A stretch of DNA of 64,000 bases from assembly GCA_013396655.1 (NCBI GenBank), contig WBMV01007617.1, forward strand, positions 1 through 64,000, in the 5' to 3' direction. Position 1 is the first letter of the stretch. Each line of letters begins with the position of its first letter. The translations under genes were made by a program, and so were the position numbers. This DNA comes from Campylorhamphus procurvoides. Lineage: Eukaryota; Chordata; Aves; Passeriformes; Dendrocolaptidae. Below are positions 36,301 through 46,220 of this stretch, piece after piece. The notes under the pieces were generated by a model. It had not been told where the DNA came from. It ran no database searches and saw only the letters and a program-made list of their open reading frames with translations.

Positions 36301-39300
36301 AGGGCAGAGTGGGACTGCTGGCTCCAGCTATGGAAAGAGGAGAGACAGCAGCGTGGTGGGATGCTCTGTGAACAGAGGTAGGGAGGTCTCAGCATCACTA
36401 ACAGCAATGTCACCATGAGAAGAACCTCAAGGGGGAGGGGGATTGGCTCTAAGGAGAAGCTGGTGCTTGTTCTTGGTTTGTTTTTTGTTGGTTTGGGGGT
36501 GTTTCTATCAGAATCATCTGGCAGCTGCAAGGAGGCAGCAGGAGCAGCACCCACTCACCAAGTACAGACTGGCAGAGGAGCATCCAGCAGCAATGCCCTT
36601 CCTCACACTCAAAACACTGCCAGGCCACCTCCCTTCCACCACTACCAGGAAGGGAAGGAGCTCATCCCTTGAAGGGATGATGGCCACACATAGTTTGTGA
36701 CCAGCAGTGGATGCCTGTCCCTCTGCTGTCCCATGTCTGCCAACTCTCCTCCACTGGGGAGGTAACTGTGGGCGGCAGAAATGGGCAGACATTTCTGAGC
36801 AACACCACCCTCCTGGCAACAGTTCCCACTGTGCAAGTCCCTTCCCTGTGTCCTCCACACCAGACCTGTGGACCCTTGACTGTCCCAGAACAAGAGCAGA
36901 GCCAACCCTAACACGTGAATTTCATCAAGGTTTATTTAAAGGGCTGCATTTGCACCTTGCCCTGATGGTGACACCGAGAAGCCACCACATCACCTCCAGG
37001 CAAAGCTCTGCCTGCAGTGGGTTCACCCAGCCCTGGGGAAGCAGAGCAGCTACAAACACACTCCTGGAGCTCCTGAGCCAGGCATGTGCTGTGTGTAACC
37101 CAGCTTTCTAGTGGAAAATACCAATGCCACGTGTGGCTCCCTGGGTGAGCAGCACACAGCTTTTTAGGAGGTGATGACGTGCCTGCTGAAGCTCTCAGGC
37201 CTCCCTGCTTACACACAGGGACTGGGGGCCAGCCCATTCCCCAGGAGAGCAGAGCCCATTTGGGAGAGCCCACCCACCTCCTGCCACCCAAGGGAACAGA
37301 CCCAGGAGTGAAGGCAGCAAAGCCTGACCTCAAAGCACTTTGGCAAGCTCTCCTGAGGGCAGTTTAAGTTACCAGCTTGGTTATCATGTGCTGCCCTGCA
37401 CATTCTGATGCCAACTTTGGATGCCTGCAGAAGAAACAGCACAGGAAAAGCTCTGCTCTGAGACTCTCCCCAGCCCAAGTCCTTCAGGGAAGTGCTCCAA
37501 AGAACCACATCCTCAGCTAGTGATAGCCACCAGCCTACTCCAGAAAACAGGAATGCTCTGTTTGTGTGTCTTGGCCTAGAGCCTTACCACCCAGAGGCAC
37601 TGGCCCCAGGACAGCTTGGCAAGTCCATCCCAGCTGGAAGGGAAGCCTGTCCTCACTCCATGTGTAGGTCCCTGCCCCAGGCACAGGCACTGCTGGCCCA
37701 GGGCAGAGCAGGGGCTGCAGCACTGAGAGCAGAGGCCCTGGCAGGCCACACTCTGCTGTTCTTGACAAGTTGCTGTTCCCTGGGCCTGTTTATTCTGCTT
37801 TTGTAGACAGAACAAGCTAAGCCACTGGGCAGCCAGGAGGCCAGTCCTTCCCAGAGCCAAGGAGCTGGGCACTCTGGTCCTTTCATGGGGCAAGACTCCC
37901 ATCCCCAGGGCTGGACCCTTCCTTTCCCTGTTTTTAAGGGACAGGAAACTGCCTGCTACAGCTGCATCCTTGCTCAGAGGGAAAACAGCTCCCAGTGCAA
38001 ATCTCCAAGAGGCCTCTTTTACATACACAAAGCACCTTCCTTACAGGTTTGTTTGATGCACAGAAAGCCTTTACCTGCATTGAAGCACAAGCTCCATTTC
38101 AGACTGTGACCCCCAGGAATGTGCCCTCCCAGAACTGCCAGGCCTTACCTTTGAACCAGGGTCCCAAAAAGCAGGTTGAAGACCTTCTGGATGTTCTCTG
38201 TGCACAGCCAGCTCCAGTGATCCACCAACACCAGGCGAAGCACGTCCAAGGCCAGATCAGCTAAAGCTGTCTCAGAGTCTGCCAGGAGGAAGAGGAGGGT
38301 CAGATGAAGAAGCCAACTGTGCAAACCTTGGTGAAAAGCACCATCCCAAAGTCCCTCTTTTCTCCCCAGCCATGCAGAGAGGACCTTCTGCAGCACAGCC
38401 AGCCTGGGGAGCCTGCCCTCATCACTCCTTCATTTCTACTCCCATCCAGGCATCCCCAACCTCCCCACACCAACCAGAAGGTGGCTGCTCCTTCTCACTT
38501 AAACATAGGATGGCAACAAAACAGGTGAGAATGGAAGCAGGCACTGCAGACAGAGAAAGGCAGACTGCTGAGGACTGTTTTCCTGGTCTTCCCACCACTC
38601 TCCCCTCTTCCCAGAGTTTTCCAGGCACAAGGTTCAGGACGGTGGCTGCATGCTGCCATCGTGTGGCAGATCCCAGTCTCGGCAGGAAGGTGGAGAAACC
38701 GCAGCTGGATAAACCACGTGGATCATTTCAAACACAAACCCACACACCTGCTGACACGGACCCGGGACAGCAAAACCTCCCCCCATCCTCAGGAGGACGT
38801 CAAAGCCTTCAGTGGAAACACTTGCTGCTTGCCAAGGAATTACTTTTGGCCCCAAAGTACTTGAGGTGTTGTCCTGAACAGGGTCATTCATGTGCCACAA
38901 ACGTGCCTGGGACAGGCTGACCCTGACCTGAGCCTACTGCCAGCTGGGCCAGGGGAGATCCAGTGCAGCAGCTTTCCCTAATCTGGATTCCCTGATGCCT
39001 TATCCTCCAACCACCCATCCTACAGACAGGATTTACACCCACAGTCTACTGCTGAAAATAAAGGGAATAGGGATTCTGGACCTTCCCCTCCCCTCTTCCT
39101 CTCCCCACTGCAAATGAAGGACTAACTAACTCCAGGCCATTTCCCTTGGAATACACAGGACATTTGGCCCATCTTGCTCTGGGCCATGTCTAAGCTACTC
39201 CTCACTTGCTTTGCCCTCTGAGACTTGACTTAGTGCAGAACCAGGAAGAGGCAGTGCAGCTTCCCCAGAACCCCCATCAGGAAGCATCCACAGCAAGCTC

Positions 39301-42300
39301 TGTTTATTCCCAGAGCATCCAAATCCTCTTCCTCAGAGAGCTGCTGGCCAGCCTCTTCCCAGAAGTCACTCCATGAGCAGACAGGGACATGGGCTGCCTT
39401 TTTATCCAGCTGCTCCAGACATTTGTTCCCCTCCCGCTGCCAGCCCAGCCTGAAGCATCCCAGACCTGCAGGCATTTGCCATCACTGACATTCCATTTCC
39501 CTCAGAGCTCAGCTAACCTGAGGCCCAACCCTGGCCTCCAGATCCAGCCCTGCCTTCTCAAAACCATGTGCTCCAAGATTACAGGCAAAGCTGGTAGCAC
39601 AGGCTGAATTTCAGAACACCAGACCCATCCTGTCACAACCACGTGCTTTCAGTCAGAGCTTGCCCAACTGGAACCACTGGAGAGAAATTTTTGGGAAGTT
39701 CCAGTTGATACAGCTCAGCTATTCCAAGAAAAAGATTAGAGAACATGTTTTTGCTCATGTTCAGGATAATCTTGTAACTGTTCTGAGAAGTTGTGGCACC
39801 CTTGTGCTTCAGAGGAGGGATCTAGAATGAGAGAGGGAACATCATTCCTTGAACTGGGATTGTTTTTATTACTCCCATCAAATCTATCCAAACTTGATCT
39901 CAGAGGGTCCTTTTATAGTGCATGGACATATCAAGGCTAACTTGAGATTACCAGGAAACTGTAATTTGGCCATTTTTCAGTTTCTAAGAGCTGGATTTTA
40001 TAACACTGCCAGTTCAAACATTGCATTCTTAAGAACCTTCTTTGTGCACTGACTGTGCTGAGTCCACAAAGGTGAAGATCCAAGACGAGCCAAGACCCAA
40101 TTTGCTTCCAACAAAGCCCAGAGCAATCACCAAGCAGGACTGGAAAAACTCAGTTTGCTTTCCCTTCAATCAAGGGCAAGAACAGGCCCTGAAAACCCTG
40201 ATGTTGGAGCTGCTGTGTTTAATTTCTTCCCCAGGGAGAGAAATTAAAGCAGTAACAGAGGGCTGAGCTCACCAGAGTCCGTGTCTGGATGTGTTCCCTG
40301 CTTTGGTGTGTCCAGCCCATCTGTATCCTCCTTGGCTTCTTTGCCTCCCTCACCTTCAGGAGCTTTGCTGGGCACTGCTTCCAGCAGCTTTTCCTGCTTC
40401 TGGATGAAGGATTCCATAGCTGCCAGTGACAGGGTGCCAGAAACCTATAAAAGGTGTGGTGTTAGTGCCACACAGCCCTGGATCCCCCTGCCCAGGCTCC
40501 TTGTCTGCTCCTGGGTGTAGCCACCACTTCCAGGGCACCTGGCACATGGGCACAGGGCTGCAGCAGCCACAATCCTCCTGCACATGGATTGTTCCAAGGC
40601 AGCACTCAAAGAGGGAAGTGATTGGGATGGTGCAAGGATGGGGACTCACAGTGCTGGCCTCCCGGATGGAGTACACGATCCTGTCCTGAGTTTCACTCAC
40701 ACTCAGCACTGGAGTGATTTTACTGGATGAGAACCTCAGCCTGGACCTGAAAAGGAGACAAGGCACAGTCAGTTTTCTCTGCAAGCTGTGAGTGGTGAGT
40801 TTTCCAGCCTCTGCCAAGACCCAGGACCAGGTATCTTTGCCCAGTGCCACATCCAAGCTAAAAAGCCTGATCAGACCTGTGCAAAAACAGCACCTGCCCC
40901 CAGGATAACTACGAGGTAGCAGGAAAACCATCAAGGCACTTTTCCTGAGCTACACCCGAGCCAAGGCTTTCCACCAGTCCACACACAGACAGGTGTGTGA
41001 CACAGAAGGGGACAGGCAAGGTGTGAACACTCCAGCACACTCAGGGAAGTGTTCAGAAAAGCCTCTGAGCTGAAACACACGCAGCAGGATTGTGAAATCC
41101 AATCATAAACACACACAGAAAGGAGGGTACGAAAGGGACAAATTGTAACACAGCCTGCTTATCATTAAGGAATTTCCTTTCCAGCCAAGATGGTTCCAAA
41201 CTTGTACTTTTTTGGTTTGCCCTTTTGTCCAAAGCAGCTTTTTCCAGCAAAACATCACTTTTTGGGAAGAAAAAAGCAGTACTTGTGCAGAAACCTTCCC
41301 TTCTTCGATGAGGGAAGAATCACTGATGAGCACAATGAAGTCTGGCACTGCCAGCAGCACAAATAAACATTTGGTGAGCAACATACATGTGATGACCTCA
41401 AACACACCTCCTAAATAAACATTCAAATGTGTTTTGGAACACATGGGAGAGGCAGGAGGGAACCTTCAGGTAGGTAATTTACAGCTGCATTGTCCAGTGA
41501 CTCAGAACATAAAGGGGTCCTGCAGGTGTTTAAGGTTAAACAGCAATTCCCCAGGAGCATCAGTGTCTCTGCTGGCAAATGGCAGCACCTCACAGCCCCC
41601 TGAGGAAGAAAACCACCTTCCATGGAAACCTGAGCATTCCTGGGAAATCCTTGGGATAACCAGGAACTCACAGCAAGGGAAGGAGAAAGTAATAGGGCTA
41701 AAGGAGCTGGAGGAGCCCTTACTTGGATGCCTTCTTCCCATCTGTCTGGGACTTCCCATCCACTTCAGACTCGCTCAGCTCCTCCGTGGGGCTCTGGGGC
41801 TCTGACCTGGGGAACGCTGTCTTCAGGGTGTCCACAATGGCATTGACAACAATCTGTAAGGCCAGAAGTGCCTTTAATTACTGAACAGATCCTTATTCCT
41901 TAAACACATCAGGAGTTTGCAGATTTGCCCTGTGTTTTCTATTAAACCCCACGTTCTTTGAGATGGGGTCTGACACTCCCCAGCTTTACAGCCTTCAGGG
42001 CAAGCTGAGCTAAGAGTGTTAGAGTTTTTTGGCTCCTCTCAGACACTGAAGCCTAAGAGGGAAGTCCAGGGACAGCTGGAAGGGGTTCAGGCAACCAATT
42101 TCCCACTTCCCTACCTTGTCTATCCTGGAGACAACAAAAGGCTTCTTGACAAAGGCGATCCTGGCGTCGGTGTTGAGGGCAAGGAATTCCTGCACCTCCT
42201 CACTGTTGGCAATCTCAGGGACTGCACACAGTTGCTGCAGGGAGAAATGCAAGGTCAGGGCTTTGTGGAGTCAGCTCCAGCTTGATCATGGAATGGGGAG

Positions 42301-45128
42301 CACATCTGATGTCACAGAGCTGGCCTGAGCTCTGCTTTCAGCTCACAGGGGCACACAAATGTCTCACCTTCAGGAAAGATTCCAGCAGACTTTTCCTGGC
42401 TTCCACTTTGTCGCTGTCCATGTTTCCAAAGGGGAGATCAGGGAACAGTTTCTTTGGGCCTTTGATGTCTACAAAGGAAACAAAGCCATGAGCAAGCTGG
42501 AGAAAACTGCAAAACAAAAAATTTGAAAGATTTAAAATCTTAAAAATTTCCAAGATTAAAACCTAAGATTCTAAAATCTAAATAGAGATTAAAACCTTAA
42601 TGCTCTCATGGTTAGGACTATCACCATGCACTGCCCAAAGCAATACACCCCAGGGTAGCTGAATCAGAGCTTCAGTCCCTGTGTTCTGCTGGATTTCACA
42701 TCATCCATGCCTTTAAAGTTTAAAGCAGCAAGAACACCAGTCTAGCACAAGGACCTTAAATCACTCCAAAAGCCCAAATATTCTCAACAAAGCAGTTTTC
42801 CAGTCAATCTGTCAGAACCAAAGAATTATGCTGGAACATGCTAAACTCAATGGAGCTTTATACAGAAGCAGCATTAAGAAATCCTGTTTTCTTCCTAAAA
42901 AAGCTGATGTTTGACACATATTACACCATTTTCTTCTATGCAAACAAGACTCCTCCAGACACCAGTGTTTCTATTCAAAATTAAGGTGCAAAGCTCCAAA
43001 CTCGTGTCGTGCTCAGAAAATAAAACATTTTGAAACCCTGCAATTTGCTGCCAGAAGACACAAACCCTCCAGCCAGCTCTGCCCAGAACAAGAGAGGATG
43101 TGGGCAGGACAGAGCTGAGGAGCAGGAGCAGGATGAGAAGAGCTAATGCAGGCACTGACTTTTGAGGAACTTACGGAGCTCTGGCTTCTCCTCCAGCCGC
43201 GTCTGCAGGTTGAGGAACTCTCGGTAGCGGCGGTTCACGGTGTGATAGGCCACCTGCTGGAGGCTCCCGGCAGCCTCGCCCTCCAGGGCTGTCTCATACT
43301 GAGGAGGAAGGCAACAGCAACAATCCTTACACGCCCCCATGTGCTGCTGGCCCAGCAATTCCCCTCCATGCTCACATTAACCCTCCCCTGAAGGAGCCCA
43401 TCCCGATGGAACAACTGGCACAAAGGGGACATAAAAGGCTCACTGGTCTCATGTGACCCTTGGCTAAGAATGGGAAGCCCTACCCCTCAATGCCAGATAA
43501 AATCTGTTGTGGAGACAGTCACAGAGCAAGTCTTCAAACATCAACCAGTGCTCCCAGCAGGGCAGGGACCTGGGAAAAGGGCTGAGTGGCAGGGGAGCCC
43601 TTACCTTGATGGTGTAGAGGGTGTAGGGGTGGAAGCCGGTCCCGCTGTGCTCCCGGGCTGTGATGGTCCCCGTTATCCGCAGGTTCTGGATCACCACGGG
43701 CCCATCGGGGCTGCTCAGGGGCTCAAAGCTGAAGGTGCTCATGGAAGCTGTTGGGGAGGAGGAGAGCAAAGGCAGGGCCTGCCCCGGCTCTGGGAGGATT
43801 TGTGGTGGGCCCTCTGCTGCTGCCAGATCTCTCCCCAAGCTGTAGGGTCTCGGCGAGGAGAACCTCCTGAGGACAGATGGGCTTTCCTCCTCCTTCTCCA
43901 CCACCGGCTCGATCTGGATGTCAGGGCAGGAACTCAGTGCAGAGGTGGGAGGCAGCCCAGCATTTGAGCCACGGGCAGGTCCCTCCTCCAGGTCCCCCGT
44001 GCCATCCTCTGAAGAGGCCAGACCCCCTGGCACAGAGGGGTCCTGGGGGGGCTCATCAAGGTGCTCCCCAACGGGGGTTGGTGCCAGCAGGTCTGTGTCC
44101 TGGCCCACGTCGGGCATGGGGGATTCCAGCTCCAAACCCTCGCAGGGGAACAGGGATCCCAAGGCTCGGGGGCGCCGGAAAGGCTCCTCAGCGTGGCACG
44201 ACCTGATTGTCTCCTCTCCCTCCTCGCCAGCACTCCCTGCCTCTCTCCTGAGCCCCTCCCCAGCCCTCGGGGAGGGGGGCAGCCCGGCAGGAGCCGCATC
44301 CATCTGTGCCGGGACCGGCAAGGAATCCGGCACGGGGGGCGCAGGGTGGGGCTTCCCAGCGCGGGGCTTCTTGGAGAACATGCCTATGAGCAGCAGGTTG
44401 ATCCAGTCGGGGTCAGACATCTTCCTGACGGCCGGCAGCAGCACATTGCAGGCCACCAGCTCCACCACCACGAAGCGCCCCGTGCGGGTCTCCAGGTGCG
44501 GCCAGGGCACCAGCGCCCGCAGCAAGGTGTCCACGGCCGCACGGGCACAGCCCACCTCGGCCGCGGGGCTCAGCAGCGCAGGATGCGGCCCCGCCAGCCG
44601 GCTGTACTCCTTCCACAGCGTCCGCCCGCCCTTGGGGTCATCTCTCAGGGCATCCCTGGCCCGCAGGAAGCATTGGAGGTGCTGCCCGCAGAGCAGGAGC
44701 AGCCGGCGGGCCAGCGCTCGCCGCTCCACCCTCGCCATGCGCCTCCGCAGCTCGGCAGCCAAGCCCAGCATGGCCCTCTCCACCTCGGCCTCGAAGGCCG
44801 GCTCCCTGCTCACCGTGCGGTACCACGAGGCCACGAAGTCGCGCAGCACCTTGCGGACGGTGCTGGCGATCTCCCGCTGCAGCCTCGCCTCGTCGGCGGC
44901 GGAGCCGGGCGGGGCGCGCAGGGAGCTCACGAAGCGCTCCAGGCGCAGGCGGCGGCCGCGGGGCAGCAGGGCCGGGGGGCCCAGCCAGCCCCCCAGCACC
45001 GCCAGAGCCCCGCACAGCAGCCCCAGCGCCCGCAGGTCCAGCAGCAGCTGCAGGGCCAGCAGCCAGACCAGCGCCACAACCAGGGCCAGCAGCGGCCCGC
45101 GGGACCCCGAGGGGCGAGGGGCGGGCAT
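27213..45128 (-). CDS. SNX19: Sorting nexin 19, 11 coding exons, 936 residues
   Basis: Coding exons on the minus strand are 45128-43605, 43298-43160, 42468-42368, 42234-42115, 41853-41723, 40746-40650, 40444-40273, 38278-38149, 29107-28923, 28167-28080 and 27336-27213. They sum to 2811 nt with consistent phases and GT/AG introns. The protein has hydrophobic segments at about residues 13-32 and 33-50, a PXA domain at about 82-252, an acidic Ser/Pro-rich linker to about 470, a PX domain at about 475-622 with RRYREF at 531-536, and a Nexin-C domain in the last ~150 residues. No RGS domain is seen, which separates SNX19 from SNX13, SNX14 and SNX25. Known for the family: mammalian SNX19 is ER-anchored, its PX domain binds PI3P, and it tethers endolysosomes to the ER; it was also linked to dense-core vesicles and insulin secretion. 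Human SNX19 is about 990 residues, with a longer N-terminus and linker. The ATG at 45128 has A at -3 and leads straight into the membrane segments. Confidence 0.95.
27550..27760 (-). mobile_element. CR1 3' fragment in SNX19 intron 10
   Basis: TTTCACAGGATCACTGAGGC, TGGAAAAGACCTCTGGGATC, CATCCAGTCCAACC, then CCTGGGCAGCCCCTTCCAAG. It lies in the same orientation as the gene. Confidence 0.85.
28080..28167 (-). CDS. SNX19: SNX19 coding exon 10: Nexin-C domain
   Basis: 88 nt, phase 1 to phase 2, acceptor TTTACAG and donor GTATGT. It encodes VIQEILGTSKCRMSWQLVLE and SLSQPVINK. The split codon with exon 9 reads Asn where mammals appear to have Asp. Confidence 0.92.
28923..29107 (-). CDS. SNX19: SNX19 coding exon 9: Nexin-C domain
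   Basis: 185 nt, phase 2 to phase 1, acceptor CCACAG and donor GTAAGT. It encodes WLEVQMLNLTCTQRWVQYL, the hallmark QESIWPGGVLP and the helix ending QALQSLMGILP. The QESIWPGG motif is typical of Nexin-C domains and is the clearest single piece of evidence that the distant 3' exons belong to this gene. Confidence 0.95.
29710..29915 (-). mobile_element. CR1 3' fragment in SNX19 intron 8
   Basis: AATCAGAATGGTTTGGGTTT, GGCCTTGGACACTCCCAGGG and ATGGGGCAGCCACAGCTTCT are visible; 5'-truncated. Confidence 0.9.
32010..32170 (-). mobile_element. CR1 3' fragment, short, in SNX19 intron 8
   Basis: AATCATGGAATTGGATGGGA, TCATCAAGTCCAGCTCCTGG and CCTGCACACTCCAACAATCC. The boundaries are approximate. Confidence 0.75.
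36050..36335. repeat. Minisatellite, 71-bp unit, 4 copies, in SNX19 intron 8
   Basis: CCTTCCTCTCCCACTGCCAT begins at 36055 and 36126, with related starts at 36197 and 36268. Each is followed by GACACCCAGGGCAGAG and GCTGGCTCCAGCTAT. Copies differ at a handful of bases. Confidence 0.95.
38149..38278 (-). CDS. SNX19: SNX19 coding exon 8: start of Nexin-C domain
   Basis: 130 nt, phase 1 to phase 2, acceptor GGCAG and donor GTAAGG. It encodes ETALADLALDVLRLVLVDHW and then WLCTENIQKVFNLLFGTLVQ. This is the first helical pair of the sorting-nexin C-terminal domain. The 9-kb intron that follows splits the domain. Confidence 0.93.
40273..40444 (-). CDS. SNX19: SNX19 coding exon 7: acidic linker
   Basis: 172 nt, phase 0 to phase 1, acceptor TTATAG and donor GTGAGC. 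It encodes LSLAAMESFIQKQEKLLEA, then a Glu/Gly/Asp-rich stretch. The helical MESFIQKQ part matches remembered mammalian SNX19; the acidic tail diverges, as expected for a linker. Confidence 0.9.
40650..40746 (-). CDS. SNX19: SNX19 coding exon 6: linker
   Basis: 97 nt, phase 2 to phase 0, acceptor TTTTCAG and donor GTGAGT. It encodes SRLRFSSSKITPVLSVSETQ, a conserved basic/serine motif of SNX19, and runs to REAST. Confidence 0.92.
41723..41853 (-). CDS. SNX19: SNX19 coding exon 5: PX to Nexin-C linker
   Basis: 131 nt after a TTACAG acceptor, ending in phase 2 at GTAAGG. It encodes IVVNAIVDTLKTAFPRSEP and a Ser/Glu-rich stretch ending KKASK, where the last lysine is completed by the first base of exon 6. 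Confidence 0.92.
42115..42234 (-). CDS. SNX19: SNX19 coding exon 4: end of PX domain
   Basis: 120 nt, exactly 40 codons, CAG acceptor and GTAGGG donor. It encodes QLCAVPEIANSEEVQEF through KKPFVVSRIDK, the last PX helix and the start of the linker to Nexin-C. It is strongly similar to mammalian SNX19 as remembered. Confidence 0.94.
42368..42468 (-). CDS. SNX19: SNX19 coding exon 3: PX domain
   Basis: 101 nt between a TAG acceptor and a GTGAGA donor, phase 1 to phase 0. It encodes IKGPKKLFPDLPFGN and the following helix (EARKSLLESFLK). The PxxP-type loop of the PX domain (around KKLFPDLP) lies here. Confidence 0.94.
43160..43298 (-). CDS. SNX19: SNX19 coding exon 2: PX domain core
   Basis: 139 nt, entering in phase 0 after a CAG acceptor and ending in phase 1 before GTCAGT. 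It encodes the central PX segment with NRRYREFLNLQTRLEEKP; the RRYREF arginines and tyrosine belong to the phosphoinositide-binding face of PX domains. The split codon with exon 3 reads Asn. Confidence 0.93.
43605..45128 (-). CDS. SNX19: SNX19 coding exon 1: membrane anchor, PXA domain, linker, start of PX
   Basis: This 1524-nt exon encodes 508 residues and ends in phase 0 at a GTAAGG donor. It carries the two N-terminal hydrophobic stretches, the PXA domain (motifs SWYRTVS at 101-107, HLETRTGR at 211-218, MSDPDWINLLLIGMFSKK at 237-254) and the low-complexity linker. It finishes in the first PX beta strands (REHSGTGFHPYTLY). GC content is very high in the 5' half, which overlaps the CpG island. 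The frame stays open past the donor to 43464, but that extension has no family similarity and is replaced by exon 2. Confidence 0.95.
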
Positions 45129-45150
45129 GGTGGGGTGGGCGAGGAGGGGG
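45129..45150 (-). other. SNX19: SNX19 5' UTR part of the ATG exon (inferred)
   Basis: A CAG acceptor at 45153-45151, preceded on the minus strand by a C/T-rich stretch, would start this exon 22 bases before the ATG. The acceptor choice is inference from sequence only. If it is not used, the reading frame runs upstream to an in-frame ATG at 45299, adding 57 Pro/Gly/Arg-rich residues with no family similarity. Confidence 0.4.
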
Positions 45151-45229
45151 CTGCCCCGAGAGCACAACACACGGGGGGGGTCAGGGAGAGGGGGGCTTGG
45201 CACAGCGCGAACCCGCACCGGGGGGAGGC

Positions 45230-45590
45230 AGGGACCACCAGTCACCCCCAGTCCGGGGTCCTCACTGGGTACTGGGGTTCGGCAGGGACCACCAGTCACC
45301 CCCAGTCCGGGCTCGGCAGGGACCCCCCGTTACCCCCAGTTCGGGGTCCTCTGAGACCCCCAGTTCAAGATCCTCACTGGATACTGAGGCTCGGCAGGGA
45401 CACTCAGTCCGGGATCCTCAGGGACTCCCAGTCACCCCCAGTCCGGGCTCCTCAGGGATCTCCAGTCACCTCCAGTTTGGGGTCCTCACTGGGCACTGGG
45501 GATCAGTAGGGACCCCAAGTCCGGGCTCCTCACTGGGGCTCGGCAGGGACCCCCAGTCACCCCAGCCCGGGCTCCCCAAGGACCCCCAGC
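45230..45590. repeat. Degenerate GC-rich minisatellite in the putative SNX19 leader intron
   Basis: Irregular repeats of a block around 'ggcagggacc', 'cccccagtcacccccagt' and 'ccgggctcctca' recur roughly every 30-60 bases. Copies differ by substitutions and length, so it is old or gene-converted. It lies between the promoter and the ATG exon. Confidence 0.75.
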
Positions 45591-45599
45591 CCCGGCTCC

Positions 45600-45900
45600 T
45601 CCCCGGGGCTCACGGACAACCAACCCTCCCCCGGCCTGGCTACCAGAGCCCACACCCTTCCCCGGCCCCGAGGCTGTGCAGGGACCCCCAGCCCGGCTCC
45701 CTCCGCCTCCCCACACGGCCACAAACACCCCGCAGTGCGGAGGGAGCGGGCCCGGCCCGGCCCGGCCACACCGGCACCCCCCGGCCCGACTCACCGCGCC
45801 GGCCCCGCCCACCGCTTCCGCTTCCGGTGTCGCCGCCACTTCCGGCCCCGCAGCGCCCCGCAGCGCCCCCTGGCGGCCTGGAGGACTCACGTTTAAAATT
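45600..45900 (-). promoter_or_regulatory. SNX19: CpG-island promoter of SNX19
   Basis: This is a dense CpG region with no TATA box. On the minus strand it contains CCGGAAGT (45845-45838), a second CCGGAAG core (about 45826-45820) and a GC box GGGCGGGG (45810-45803), a usual housekeeping arrangement (GABPA/ETS plus SP1). GC content collapses at 45890, where A/T simple repeats begin, which marks the upstream edge. The CpG island continues through the first half of coding exon 1. Confidence 0.7.
45795..45870 (-). other. SNX19: Putative non-coding first exon of SNX19
   Basis: On the minus strand a strong donor (GCG followed by GTGAGT, GT at 45794-45793) ends a very GC-rich stretch just downstream of ETS and GC-box motifs. 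Together with the acceptor at about 45151 it would remove a 643-base leader intron. The 5' boundary is a guess placed at the upstream edge of the motif cluster. Confidence 0.4.
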
Positions 45901-45930
45901 TAAAATAAAATAAAATAAAATAATAATTTT
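45895..45930. repeat. (AAAAT)n microsatellite at the CpG island edge
   Basis: About five AAAAT units starting near 45899, then A/T-rich sequence. It marks an abrupt drop in GC from the promoter. Confidence 0.9.
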
Positions 45931-45984
45931 ATGAAATAAGTTTTCACCTTCCCGCCTTTTATTTTGGATGCGTTAGGAGAAGGG

Positions 45985-46115
45985 AGTTTTTATTTATTTA
46001 TCCTTATTTTTATATGAATATATTTTTATAGGAATACATTTTCATAGGAATGAATTTTTATAGGAATGTATTTTTATATGAATACATTTTTATAGGAACA
46101 CGTTTTTTTATATGA
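45985..46115. repeat. AT-rich minisatellite, about 19-bp unit
   Basis: A unit like TTTTTATAGGAATACATTTT recurs about six times with variants (TATATGAATA, TATAGGAATG). Confidence 0.88.
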
Positions 46116-46121
46116 ATAAAC

Positions 46122-46220
46122 AGGCTGCCCAGGGCAGTGTGGGGTCACCATCCCTGGAGGGACTGGGGACAATTGGCTCGATCTTAGTGGGTTTTTCCAA
46201 CCCAAATAATTCCATGAATT
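46122..46220 (+). mobile_element. CR1 3' end fragment
   Basis: CAGGCTGCCCAGGGCAGTGT, CACCATCCCTGGAGGGACTG, CCAACCCAAATAATTCCATG; plus orientation. Confidence 0.85.

Larger units (their letters stand above)
29108..38148 (-). other. SNX19: SNX19 intron 8, 9.0 kb
   Basis: By far the largest intron of the gene, separating two exons of the Nexin-C domain. It holds two CR1 fragments and a 71-bp minisatellite. No exon of a nested gene was recognised; open frames of up to 244 residues are present but carry no domain. Confidence 0.85.

Noticed and set aside
43464..43604. Read-through of SNX19 exon 1 into intron 1
   Set aside because: The frame continues 46 residues past a good GTAAGG donor, but the PX domain is only completed by splicing to exon 2, which matches the family.
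45129..45299. Upstream in-frame ATG extending SNX19 by 57 residues
   Set aside because: The extension lies in a degenerate minisatellite, has no family similarity and would probably be spliced out. Kept only as an alternative.
43918..45354. 478-residue open frame on the plus strand
   Set aside because: It is antisense to SNX19 exon 1 and follows from that exon's high GC content, which removes stops on both strands. The sequence is Arg/Ser/Pro-rich low complexity with no domain.
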